Assembly (NCBI RefSeq): GCF_900199455.1
Contig: NZ_FZQR01000029.1
Span: forward strand, 1 to 62,792
Length of the DNA stretch: 62,792 bases
Direction: 5' to 3'
From: Mesorhizobium carmichaelinearum
Lineage (GTDB): Bacteria > Pseudomonadota > Alphaproteobacteria > Rhizobiales > Rhizobiaceae
Under the pieces are notes generated by a model. The model saw only the letters and a list, made by a program, of their open reading frames with translations. It ran no database searches and was not told the DNA's origin. Positions 1 to 9,785 of this stretch are shown piece by piece. Both the position numbers and the translations under genes were made by a program. The stretch's first letter is position 1. Every line of letters starts with the position of its first letter.

Positions 1-22
1 GCAGGACAGAGGGGGGCGCCGT
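1..22. repeat. Fragment of GC-rich intergenic palindrome (RIME/RPE-like)
   Basis: These 22 bases match 51425-51446 with a single difference and also resemble 43401-43420, both inside larger palindromic intergenic elements. The element is cut by the window edge, so its full extent is not visible. Confidence 0.6.
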
Positions 23-40
23 AGAGCACCAAGCTCAACG

Positions 41-68
41 GCCTCAGTGCAGCAGCCTCAGTGCAGCA
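41..68. repeat. Tandem 14-bp duplication over the usg stop codon
   Basis: The 14-base unit gcctcagtgcagca occurs twice head to tail (41-54 and 55-68). Each copy contains the tca that reads as the minus-strand TGA; the copy at 58-60 is the stop of usg. Confidence 0.85.
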
Positions 69-330
69 CGAACTCCCCATCCACCTTGCGCCATTCATTC
101 GGCGCGATCAGCTTCTGGTGCGTGTAGACGACCGAGTGCAACGGCCCGTCCAGCTTGGCCTTCCAGAAATCGATGAACCGGATCAGCACCGGAAACTCTG
201 GCGCCAGGTCGTAGTCCTGCCAGATGAAGCTCTGCAGCAGATGTGGATGATCGGGAAAGTGATAGAGAATCTTGGCCGTGGTGAGGCCATAACCCCTAAG
301 CATCAGGTCCATTTCGGCATGGTCGCGCAT
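58..330 (-). CDS. usg: Usg family protein
   Basis: A 90-residue protein recognised as the alphaproteobacterial Usg family, named for its position upstream of trpF in related genomes; its biochemical role is not established. Diagnostic segments are LMLRGYGLTTAKILYH near the start, the central FIWQDYDLAPEFP, and the C-terminal GPLHSVVYTH...WRKVDGEF. An in-frame ATG exists at 372. I prefer the ATG at 330 because a GGGGA lies a few bases upstream and the resulting length is the family norm. The next gene (acs) is divergent, and trpF is not in view. Confidence 0.85.
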   Translation of the reverse strand: MRDHAEMDLMLRGYGLTTAKILYHFPDHPHLLQSFIWQDYDLAPEFPVLIRFIDFWKAKLDGPLHSVVYTHQKLIAPNEWRKVDGEFVLH

Positions 331-633
331 TGCGGTCCCCAGGTTGATTAACCTCGCCTCCCAACGCAACATTGTGCGCGCCGTTGCTTAACTGTCTATT
401 GATTTTTTCTGATCGAAACAGACTTTTCGACGCGAAAACATACAGTTAGCAGCGGACCTGCCCGAGTGCTGACAGCCGTGGAAAAGCTCCCTGCGGCATC
501 CAGCCGCGCGAATCCAACGTCTAATGTTGCCGTCACGGCGGAACTGGTAATAATGCCGCCGAATTCGCGGCTGCTTCGCCGCGATCCCGCTGGCGTTTCA
601 AGCCGGCGGATTGGTTCGGGAGGAAAATCAGGA
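331..633. other. Divergent intergenic region usg / acs
   Basis: About 300 bases. It contains an AT-richer stretch around 390-445, a plausible site for the divergent promoters, and a 6-bp GC hairpin (566-571 with 578-583) in the presumed acs leader. I recognise no known riboswitch or operator. An acs-frame extension back to 466 is open but lacks a ribosome binding site. Confidence 0.4.
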
Positions 634-2588
<1,955 letters not shown>

Positions 2589-2589
<1 letters not shown>

Positions 2590-3338
2590 TGCGGGAAGAC
2601 GCGGCATTGGGCTCCGTCAGCCAGCTCTGGCGCTATCCGGCGAGTTCGCTCGCCGGCGAGCGCCAGGATGCCATCCTGGTCGGACCGTCGGGCATGACGG
2701 GCGACCGCATGTTTGGCCTTGTCGATACCTCGGACAATGAGATCGCCCGGCCCGACCGCGAAACGAAATGGCACAAGGTTCCGCGCATCCGCACCCGGCT
2801 AACCAATGACCGCGACCTGGAGATCGCCATCCCTGACGGCGACTGGCTGAGCGCGCCCGGCCCCGAATGCGACCGCGCCCTATCGGCCTATCTCGGGTTC
2901 GCTGCCTCGATCCGGCCTTTCGGCCAGGAGAATGCACCGCCGGCCTATGCCGGTCCGGTCACTGCCGCCCGCTATAGCAAGGCACCGATCCATCTTTTGA
3001 CCACGGCTTCGCTGGCGCGCCTGAAGGCGCTGCATCCGGATGGTGCCGCCGACCCGCGCCGCTTCCGGCCCAACATCGTCGTCGACATGGCAGCGGTCGA
3101 AGGCTCGTTTCCCGAAACCGAATGGATCGGCCGCAAGCTCGCCATCGGCGAATTGCTCCTGACGATTTCCGAACCATGCCGCCGCTGCGGCTTCACCATC
3201 ATCGGCCAGGACGGCTTCGACCACGATCCCGGCATCCTGCGCAATCTGGTCCGCCACAACGCCCACAATCTCGGCGTCTACTGCACGGTCGACCAGCCGG
3301 CCCGCGTAGAGATCGGCGCGCCGATGCGCTTCGTTTGA
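2589..3338 (+). CDS. MOSC domain-containing protein
   Basis: A 249-residue protein with an N-terminal MOSC_N-like beta barrel (VSQLWRYPASSLAGE, residues about 9-23) followed by a MOSC domain. EPCRRCG near residue 195 carries the conserved Cys of the family. MOSC proteins bind or deliver sulfur or act with the molybdenum cofactor, as in the C-terminus of Mo-cofactor sulfurases and in YcbX and YiiM; the substrate cannot be read from sequence. The start overlaps the acs stop by one base, so it is likely expressed with acs, although no metabolic link is obvious. Confidence 0.85.
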
Positions 3339-3479
3339 GTCATACCGCCAACGCTAAGCCATGTGGCGGCGGCATTGGCGCAGCGTGTAATACGCCTGAC
3401 AGAAAACCGCGTCATACAGCCCCCAGCGCGATCCCGTCCTGCTGCCCGACACCTTGAAATCCCACCGATCGGAGTCCCG

Positions 3480-4298
3480 ATGACCTCCCTGCCCGTTCTT
3501 GGCGCCGCCATGACGCTTGACGACCTCGAAATCCATCGCGACTGGCTCTTCGAAAAACAGCGCGACCTGGAATTGCAGAGCTTTACCGAGGCCAGCGTTC
3601 TCAACGGCGACTGGGCACCGCTCGCCGCCCGCGCCAGAAAACTTCTCGACGGCCATCAGGGACGGCTCGGAATTCACGGACCTTTCTGGGGCTTCACCAT
3701 TGCCTCACAGGACCCCGATATTCGCGATGTCGTCGGCAAGCGTCTGGTCCAGGGCATCGAGGTCTGCGCCGCGATCGGCGCGACGCAGATGGTTGTTCAC
3801 AGCCCCTATACGACCTGGTCCTATAACAATCTCGACAACAATCCCGGCGAGCGCGAGAAAATCGTCGACTATTGCCACCTCACTCTACGCGATGCCGTCA
3901 GGCGGGCGCAGGATATCGGCTGCACGATGGTTCTGGAGAACATCGAGGACAAGGATCCGCATATCCGCGTGGCGTTGGCCGACAGCTTCAACTCTCCCGC
4001 GGTCGCCGTCTCGATAGACACGGGCCACGCCTATTACGCCCATGGCTCGACCGGTGCTCCGCCGGTTGACTACTATGTGCATGCCGCCGGCAACCGCCTG
4101 CAGCACATCCACCTGCAGGATGCCGACGGCTACGCCGATCGTCACTGGAGCCTTGGCGAAGGCACGCTTCCATGGCGCTCGGTCTTTGCCGCGCTGGCGA
4201 AACTCGAAAGCAATCCGCGCCTCATCATCGAAATCAGGGACAAGTCCAAGATCCCCGCTTCGGCGGCTTACATCGGCTCACTTGGCCTCGCCGAGTAA
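3480..4298 (+). CDS. Sugar phosphate isomerase/epimerase family TIM barrel protein
   Basis: A 272-residue AP-endonuclease-2/xylose-isomerase-like TIM barrel. Characteristic strands and metal-binding segments include LGIHGPFWGF, MVVHSPY, MVLENIEDK, SIDTGHAYY, HIHLQDADG and LIIEIRD. These His, Glu and Asp residues at strand ends are those expected to bind a divalent metal. The ATG at 3480 is preceded by CGGAG; the longer open frame back to 3363 has no signal. The substrate is unknown. It ends 14 bases from the convergent cyclopropane synthase gene. Confidence 0.8.
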   Translation: MTSLPVLGAAMTLDDLEIHRDWLFEKQRDLELQSFTEASVLNGDWAPLAARARKLLDGHQGRLGIHGPFWGFTIASQDPDIRDVVGKRLVQGIEVCAAIGATQMVVHSPYTTWSYNNLDNNPGEREKIVDYCHLTLRDAVRRAQDIGCTMVLENIEDKDPHIRVALADSFNSPAVAVSIDTGHAYYAHGSTGAPPVDYYVHAAGNRLQHIHLQDADGYADRHWSLGEGTLPWRSVFAALAKLESNPRLIIEIRDKSKIPASAAYIGSLGLAE

Positions 4299-4312
4299 GG
4301 CGAGAATTCGCG

Positions 4313-5575
4313 CTACCGATACAAATCAGCCCGCGTCGGCGGCAGACCGCTTGGCCCCCGCGCGCGCTTGGTGACGACGGTCTGGAAAATCTGTGCCGAG
4401 CCGCGATCGAAGGTGATCGAGCAGCCTGTCAGGTAAAGCAGCCAGAGCCGCGCCTTGGGCTCGCCGACTTCGGCTATCGCCTCTTCGAAACGCGCCTGCA
4501 GGCGCTCGGCCCACAGCCTGCAGGTGCGGGCATAGTGCTCGCGCAGATTCTCGACGTCGGCGACGAGGAAACCGTGCGCCTCGAGATTGCCGAGCGTCAT
4601 GCCGATCGTGTCGACCTCGCCGCCGGGGAAGATGTATTTGATCAGCGCCTTGTATTCCGCACCCTTGCGCAGAGTCTTGCGCGTACCACCCTTGCCGCGC
4701 CTTGTGATGGCGTGGTGCAGATAGATACCGCCCGGCTTCAGCAGCCGGTGGACGGTCGAGAAATAGGTGGCGTGGTTGGCGAGACCGACCGCCTCGAACA
4801 TGCCGATGGACGAGATCTTGTCATAGCTGCCGTCGAGCTCGGTGTAGGATTTTATGTCGATGGTGATCTTGTCCTCCAGCCCTTCGGCACGGATGCGCTC
4901 GCGCGCCAGCCGGGTCTGCTCCTCGGACAGCGACACACCATGTCCGATCGCACCATAGTGCTTGGCGGCATGGATCAGCATCGCGCCCCAGCCGCAGCCT
5001 ATGTCGAGCAGCCGGTCGCCCGGCTTCAGCCTGAGCTTGCGGCAGATATGGTCGAGCTTGTCCCTCTGCGCTTGGTCGATGCCATTGGCGAAATCGGTGA
5101 AGTAGGCGCAGGTGTAGACCATGCGCTCATCGAGGAAGAGCCGGTAGAAGGCGTTCGAAATGTCGTAGTGATGTTCGATCGCCTGCTTGTTCGACCCGCT
5201 GACAAAGGGATTGCGCCCAGCAAGATCGGCGCGCTTCGTCATCTGTCGTCGAGAGAACAGCACGGCGGGCAAGTCGCGCAGGATCGCCAGTTTCGGCAAC
5301 GCCTTCAGCCTCAGCTTTCCCTTTGAAGGCAAGGCATAGAGATCGAACAGCGAGCCGTCCTCGACGTCGATCGTCCGGGAAATCCACATCTCCAGCAGCG
5401 TCGTGAAATTCGGCCGGCGGGCCAACTGCCAGACGATGTCCTGGTCGTTGATGGCAAGCACCGGGCCACCGGCGGGACCGATCCGCTCCCCGGTCCACAG
5501 CCTGACGGCAAAACCCGGCTTCAGCGCCTCGATCACGGTGCGAACGATGCGCGCGGCTCTTTCGGTGGCGTCCAT
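4313..5575 (-). CDS. cfa: Cyclopropane-fatty-acyl-phospholipid synthase
   Basis: SAM-dependent methyltransferase that adds a methylene bridge to unsaturated phospholipid acyl chains at the membrane. The 420 residues fit the CFAS family. The N-terminal lipid-binding region is followed by the SAM motif LDIGCGWGAM near residue 185-195, and GVSLSEEQ and SIGMFEAVG follow as in the family. The start at 5575 has GGGAGG 7 bases upstream. A longer in-frame extension to 5629 is less likely. Confidence 0.92.
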   Translation of the reverse strand: MDATERAARIVRTVIEALKPGFAVRLWTGERIGPAGGPVLAINDQDIVWQLARRPNFTTLLEMWISRTIDVEDGSLFDLYALPSKGKLRLKALPKLAILRDLPAVLFSRRQMTKRADLAGRNPFVSGSNKQAIEHHYDISNAFYRLFLDERMVYTCAYFTDFANGIDQAQRDKLDHICRKLRLKPGDRLLDIGCGWGAMLIHAAKHYGAIGHGVSLSEEQTRLARERIRAEGLEDKITIDIKSYTELDGSYDKISSIGMFEAVGLANHATYFSTVHRLLKPGGIYLHHAITRRGKGGTRKTLRKGAEYKALIKYIFPGGEVDTIGMTLGNLEAHGFLVADVENLREHYARTCRLWAERLQARFEEAIAEVGEPKARLWLLYLTGCSITFDRGSAQIFQTVVTKRARGPSGLPPTRADLYR

Positions 5576-5739
5576 GGTCCCTCCCGTGACCCGATAACGC
5601 ATGTTGTCCGTTTGGGCCGTGGATCGCAAGCCGAAGCACGCTGATCCGGCAGGGTGCCTTTTTCAGCATGGCACTTGTCATTTGCTGCAACGCACCCCAT
5701 CATGTCTATGTGTTCAACAATTCGAAAGGAGGTGATCCG

Positions 5740-5811
5740 ATGTCGAGTGATTTCGTTTTCCAGAACGTGGCCTCAGCGGATTGCACTTTCGGGAAGCAGT
5801 CTTCCCGTTAA
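5740..5811 (+). CDS. 23-residue small ORF with ideal ribosome binding site
   Basis: An ATG at 5740 lies 7 bases after GGAGG (5728-5732), inside a perfect 15-base anti-16S match. The product of 23 residues reads MSSDFVFQNVASADCTFGKQ plus SSR before TAA at 5809-5811. It has one Cys and no obvious signal peptide or membrane segment. The last part of the coding sequence is also a perfect hairpin, so translation and RNA folding would compete. The function is unknown. That it is translated is an inference from the ribosome binding site and start codon. Confidence 0.55.
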   Translation: MSSDFVFQNVASADCTFGKQSSR

Positions 5812-5880
5812 GGCGCGAGATGCGCGGCAGGTAACCCGAAGGGGTTGCCGCCACAGGCCGCGCCATGGACGGAAACACGG

Positions 5881-5920
5881 AAGGCCGCCGGCTTCGAAAG
5901 AAGCGGCGGCCTTTTCCTTT
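5881..5920 (+). terminator. Rho-independent terminator of the sORF unit
   Basis: Ten-base stem AAGGCCGCCG (5881-5890) with CGGCGGCCTT (5904-5913), extended by CTTC/GAAG around a GAAA tetraloop. It is followed directly by a T-rich run at 5912-5920. In the opposite direction it can also stop read-through from the tadG-like gene. Confidence 0.9.
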
Positions 5921-5956
5921 GGCCAGCGTTGCGAAAGACCAGCTGGTGTTCAAAAT

Positions 5957-7381
5957 TCACTTGGCGATGGTCAGCCGCTCGATGTTCTGCACGATGGCAT
6001 TGAAGGCGTCATTCAACTCGGAACCCGTGGCCGCCTCGTAATAGTGCTTTAGCGTAGACGTGTCCGCGGTCGAGCAGTCCTGGAGCACGCTCTTCGCCTG
6101 ATCCCGCTCGGTCGATGTCATCGACGGATCGTCGAGGTCGAAACCGATGGTGAAGATCTCGATGCCGTCGCGTTTCATGTTGTCGCAAATGTTTTCGGCA
6201 TTGCTTCGCGACATCTGGCCGGCATTCTGCGATCTGGGCGCGCCGCGTCCGCCGGCAAAGGCCGTGTTGAACTGGCCGTCCGTCATCAGGATGGCGACCT
6301 TGCCGACTTTCCTGCTGTCGAAATTGGCGGGACCGGCTCCCAGCCTGGCGTCGACAATGGTCGAGCGCCAGCTAGGCGAAAGCATGTAGTAGCCCCATTG
6401 CACGGCGATGCCGCCTGCGGTCACGCCGCCAGCCTTGAAACTCGCGATGGTGTTCAGCAATTTCTGCTTGTCGGCCGAGAGCGGAATGAGCTCCGGCTTC
6501 GGACAGCTTCCCATGCGATCGTCACGATTGATCTTGGCGAGATAGGTCTTGCCCTGATTGTTCAGGCGCGGCGCCGACGGTCCGTCGGACGAATAATCGG
6601 CATAGCCGTCCTTATCCTTGCGCTCGGTGGCGCAGTTGTCGGGCCGCGTGGGCGTGGATGAGTCCACCTGGATCGGCGTGTCCACCGGTGGCGGCAGATT
6701 CGAGCCTCCCGGCTGCTCAACGAAAACGCTGTCCGCGAGGCCGCCAGTATTCACCGCCTCGGCATAGGGAACAATGGCCACGCGCACGCGCGGATTCTTC
6801 GGGTCGATGTTGTTGTCGAGCAGGTCCTCGACAGCCGCGGAAGCAGCCGTTTGCAGATCGCCGATCTTGTCTGTCTTGGCCCACCAGTTGGCGGCCATCG
6901 ATCCGGTCACATCGAGCATCATCGCCACTTCGATGGTCTTGTCCGAATAAAGCGATGTCGTCGACGCGGTCACCCGCTTCGTGTCACCCATGCCGAAGAC
7001 CGGGAAGAACAAGGCGACATCGACATGGGCGTCCACCTGCACCGTATTGGCGGTCCTGTCGACGACAAGCTTGTCGAGCACGATCTGGTCGGGCTGCAGG
7101 ATGCCCGCCATGCTGTTGGCCACGAGAAAGTTCTGCACCGCCTTGTTGGCATCGGCTTCCTTGATGACCCCGGTCGTCAGGTCGCGCGCCGTTGATGTCA
7201 CCGCGGCGTCGACCACGCCCTGCAAGCTCGATTTGGCGTTGTAGAACTGCGAGATGTTGACCGAGAAGCCGGCGGCCAGCGCCAAGACCGAGGCAGCAAA
7301 GCCGAACAGGACCGCGAAATTTCCACCGCTGTGTCTGGCGAACCCGCCGACCGCGTGAACAAGACCCCCGTAATTTCGCAT
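5957..7381 (-). CDS. TadG-like pilus-assembly protein with vWA domain
   Basis: A 474-residue protein. An N-terminal membrane anchor (FAVLFGFAASVLALAAGF, residues about 22-40) with a TadE/TadG-type region is followed by a von Willebrand A domain with the MIDAS-like DVTGSM near residue 153. Proteins of this build accompany Flp/Tad pilus systems or stand alone; no other tad gene is present here. The ATG at 7381 has GGAGGGG upstream. The large vWA insertion is rich in Asp, Pro and Ser. Its role as an exported, metal-binding surface or envelope protein is inferred from the family. Confidence 0.8.
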   Translation of the reverse strand: MRNYGGLVHAVGGFARHSGGNFAVLFGFAASVLALAAGFSVNISQFYNAKSSLQGVVDAAVTSTARDLTTGVIKEADANKAVQNFLVANSMAGILQPDQIVLDKLVVDRTANTVQVDAHVDVALFFPVFGMGDTKRVTASTTSLYSDKTIEVAMMLDVTGSMAANWWAKTDKIGDLQTAASAAVEDLLDNNIDPKNPRVRVAIVPYAEAVNTGGLADSVFVEQPGGSNLPPPVDTPIQVDSSTPTRPDNCATERKDKDGYADYSSDGPSAPRLNNQGKTYLAKINRDDRMGSCPKPELIPLSADKQKLLNTIASFKAGGVTAGGIAVQWGYYMLSPSWRSTIVDARLGAGPANFDSRKVGKVAILMTDGQFNTAFAGGRGAPRSQNAGQMSRSNAENICDNMKRDGIEIFTIGFDLDDPSMTSTERDQAKSVLQDCSTADTSTLKHYYEAATGSELNDAFNAIVQNIERLTIAK

Positions 7382-7694
7382 CCAACAGCCCCTCCGCATG
7401 ACTCGGCCTCGTCGCCGCAATAAGGGCAATGCAGGATTCCAGCCGGAAGCCGCTCGTCGGGCGCCGGAACCAAGACGTAGACCATCAACCTGTTGTTTTT
7501 GTTGGATTTTGCTCTTTACAAAGGTGAATGACCGGTAAACGGGAGAGCGCGGTTTCTGCGGTGTTTGCCGACCGCTTACCATGCTCGAATGGAAGCAATC
7601 GCGGAATGCTCCGCGCCGTCCTGTTGCGGCACAGGGTCTATGTGCCGAAGCGGACCACCTGTCCCTCGATTGTGGAACGCGAAACGGCGAAGGA
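7382..7694. other. Intergenic region without recognised feature
   Basis: About 310 bases upstream of the minus-strand tadG-like gene and downstream of the transglutaminase gene. A less GC-rich patch near 7490-7530 is the likely promoter area. I see no convincing ORF, repeat or structured RNA. Confidence 0.4.
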
Positions 7695-8564
7695 CTACGC
7701 AAGCATCTGTGCGCTGACCGTCCGGTCGATGCCGTGATGGGGCGGATTGAACAATCTGCCCTCCTGCTCATAGGTCCAGACCTTGAACAAAGCGAGCCGG
7801 TGTGGACCAAAACTGTGCAGCAAGGGCACGTCGGTGGCGTCGCGGCCGCGCGCGATGACGACCCGTCCGGTGCGGGGCCGGTTGTGGCGTGGATCGAACG
7901 TGTACCACTTGCCGTCGAGGAACACTTCCATCCAGGCCGAGAAGTCCATCGGCGCCGGATCGATCGGCACGCCGATGTCGCCGAGATAGCCGTTTACATA
8001 GCGCGCCGGAATGTTCATGCAGCGGCAGAGCGTGATCGCCAGATGGGCAAAGTCGCGGCAGACGCCGACCCGTTCCTCATGCGCCTGTGCTGCCGTGCGG
8101 GTCGAACGGGCATAGCCATAGCCGAACGACAGGCGGTTGTGGACATAGTCGACGATCGCCTGCACCCGCGCCCACCCGGGCGGCAGATGGCCAAACAGCT
8201 GCCAGGCGAGACTGCTGAGGTGATCGGTCTCGCAATAGCGGCTGCCGAGGAGATAGCCGAGCACCTCGTCGGGCAGTTCGGCCACCGGCATTTCCCTGGC
8301 CAGCGTGTTGACCTCGTCCGTCTCGCCACTGTCCTCGATAACTGCATCGTAGAGGATGCGAAAGGTGCCGGCTGGTGCGGTGAAGCGGCGGCAGCCATTG
8401 CCATGCAGGTCATGATAGAGCTTGGTCGGCACCGATGGCGAGGTCAGGACACGCGTTTGCCGCTTGATGTCGGCCTGCCTGTCCTTGTGGATCTCGAGCA
8501 GCGAAATCACCGGAGTGGCCTCGGTGCATTCAATGGCGATTTCGTAGCCGAGCCGGATCAGCAT
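7695..8564 (-). CDS. Transglutaminase-like family protein
   Basis: A 289-residue protein with an N-terminal bacterial transglutaminase-associated region and a C-terminal transglutaminase-like core. The nucleophile is probably Cys169 in GVCRDFAH, and Asp224 lies in TFDPRHN. The position that in papain-fold transglutaminases carries the catalytic His (HxW) reads Ser209-Ala-Trp in DFSAWMEV, so the classical Cys-His-Asp triad is incomplete as read. Close relatives are usually annotated as transglutaminases or cysteine proteases. The ATG at 8564 is preceded by GAAGGGGG. Activity is uncertain. Confidence 0.8.
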   Translation of the reverse strand: MLIRLGYEIAIECTEATPVISLLEIHKDRQADIKRQTRVLTSPSVPTKLYHDLHGNGCRRFTAPAGTFRILYDAVIEDSGETDEVNTLAREMPVAELPDEVLGYLLGSRYCETDHLSSLAWQLFGHLPPGWARVQAIVDYVHNRLSFGYGYARSTRTAAQAHEERVGVCRDFAHLAITLCRCMNIPARYVNGYLGDIGVPIDPAPMDFSAWMEVFLDGKWYTFDPRHNRPRTGRVVIARGRDATDVPLLHSFGPHRLALFKVWTYEQEGRLFNPPHHGIDRTVSAQMLA

Positions 8565-8732
8565 CGCAGTCCCCCTTCGAGCGTTGTGAAAAACGGTTTT
8601 GCTCAAACGTCGCAAGGTGGCTGTGGTTCCCTGGATCGCCGCAAAATACGCCCTCGTGCCTTTCCATGGCCGCACCTTGACGTTACGGTTGCACCCTCCC
8701 TCGACACACTCTCCCGGACTTCAAGGAAAATC

Positions 8733-9398
8733 ATGTTTGCTGGCAGAAAATTCGCGGCCTTCCTTTTCGACATGGACGGCACGCTCATCAATTCCATCGC
8801 CTCGGCGGAGCGGGTGTGGAGCGATTGGGCGCGCCGCCATGGCCTCGACGTCGCCGCCTTCCTGCCGACGATCCACGGTGTGCGGGCGATCGAGACCATC
8901 ACCGCCCTGGCGCTGCCGGGCGTCGACCCGGCGCACGAATCCCACCTTCTCCTGAAGGCCGAAGCGGCCGATCTGGATGGTATTGTCCCGATCGCCGGCG
9001 CCGTGGCGTTTCTCAACGCGTTGCCATCCGAGCGCTGGGCGATCGTGACGTCGGCGCCGCGCGAACTGGCGCTGCTGCGCATGGCGGCGGCCGGCATCCC
9101 CGTGCCAGCGGTGATCGTCGCGGGAGAAGATGTTTCCCGCGGCAAGCCGGCGCCCGACTGTTTCCAGCTTGGCGCGAGACGACTGGGCTTCGATGCCCGC
9201 GATTGCCTGGTGTTCGAAGACGCTCCGGCCGGTATAGCGGCGGCCGAGGCCGCGCAGGCTTCGGTCATGGTGATCAACGCAACCCACGCGCACCCGATGC
9301 AAACGCCGCATGCCGCGATCGCGGGCTACGACAATGTTGGCATCACCGTCGACGAGCGCGGCTGGATTGCGCTTGAACCACAGCGCAACGCTGCTTGA
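8733..9398 (+). CDS. HAD family hydrolase (sugar-phosphate phosphatase-like)
   Basis: A 221-residue cytosolic HAD phosphatase. Motif I is FDMDGTL (residues about 10-16), motif II is VTSAP, motif III is the Lys in SRGKPAPDCF, and motif IV is VFEDAPAGI. The cap lies between motifs I and II, as in the phosphoglycolate and 2-deoxyglucose-6-phosphate phosphatase group. The substrate is not predictable. AAGGAAAA precedes the ATG at 8733. Confidence 0.88.
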   Translation: MFAGRKFAAFLFDMDGTLINSIASAERVWSDWARRHGLDVAAFLPTIHGVRAIETITALALPGVDPAHESHLLLKAEAADLDGIVPIAGAVAFLNALPSERWAIVTSAPRELALLRMAAAGIPVPAVIVAGEDVSRGKPAPDCFQLGARRLGFDARDCLVFEDAPAGIAAAEAAQASVMVINATHAHPMQTPHAAIAGYDNVGITVDERGWIALEPQRNAA

Positions 9399-9458
9399 AG
9401 CACCGGAGCGCGGGCAACCACCGTTTGCAGGCCGGCATCACCTGAATATCGGCACACT

Positions 9459-9680
9459 CTAAAAATCGCTGGTCAGGCCTTTGACTTCCCAGTCGCCGTA
9501 GCGGCCGGGCTCCTTGCCGCCGCGGCCGCCGATTTCCCGGGGCAGCGCGGCTTCCTTCTGGCGATAGTCTTGCCGCCGTGCCTCGGCTTCCGCCAGCGCG
9601 CGGCGGGCGGCGGGCGTCAGTTCTTTTGACGGCGCGCCGTCATCCCGGCCGGCGGGCGTTTTACTGGTTTCGTCGGTCAT
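9459..9680 (-). CDS. DUF1674 / succinate dehydrogenase assembly factor 4-like protein
   Basis: A 73-residue protein with the diagnostic C-terminus GGRGGKEPGRYGDWEVKG followed by SDF. This is the SDHAF4 signature shared by mitochondria and alphaproteobacteria. SDHAF4 assists maturation of the flavinated succinate dehydrogenase subunit; the role here is inferred from the family. The N-terminal part is charged and probably disordered or helical. Confidence 0.88.
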   Translation of the reverse strand: MTDETSKTPAGRDDGAPSKELTPAARRALAEAEARRQDYRQKEAALPREIGGRGGKEPGRYGDWEVKGLTSDF

Positions 9681-9785
9681 GCGATATTCCCCGAAGATTG
9701 AAACAGGGGCAGGCGTTTCCCATCATATAGCCATGAACCCAAGACGATCGACCCCTTTTTGCCACCGACTCGACAGGAGCAGACG

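Larger units (their letters stand above)
5724..5920 (+). ncRNA. Candidate structured small RNA / sORF transcription unit
   Basis: A self-contained unit lying between convergent gene 3' sides. It begins with a 15-base tract (5724-5738) exactly complementary to the canonical 3' end of bacterial 16S rRNA. It continues through a 23-codon ORF whose last codons form a 7-bp hairpin (5790-5796 with 5801-5807). After this comes a domain closed by GGCGCG 5812-5817 with CGCGCC 5859-5864, containing GCGGC/GCCGC and AACCC/GGGTT stems. It ends in a strong Rho-independent terminator. No downstream plus-strand gene exists, so this is not a leader. A weak -35-like CTTGTC lies at 5674. I recognise no Rfam family. 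Confidence 0.6.

Noticed and set aside
466..633. N-terminal extension of acetyl-CoA synthetase
   Set aside because: No ribosome binding site, and the extension is absent from the family; the ATG at 634 has a strong site.
5724..5738. Fragment of a 16S rRNA gene in antisense
   Set aside because: Complementarity stops sharply at 15 bases and is followed by a correctly spaced ATG, which fits a ribosome binding site better than an rRNA remnant.
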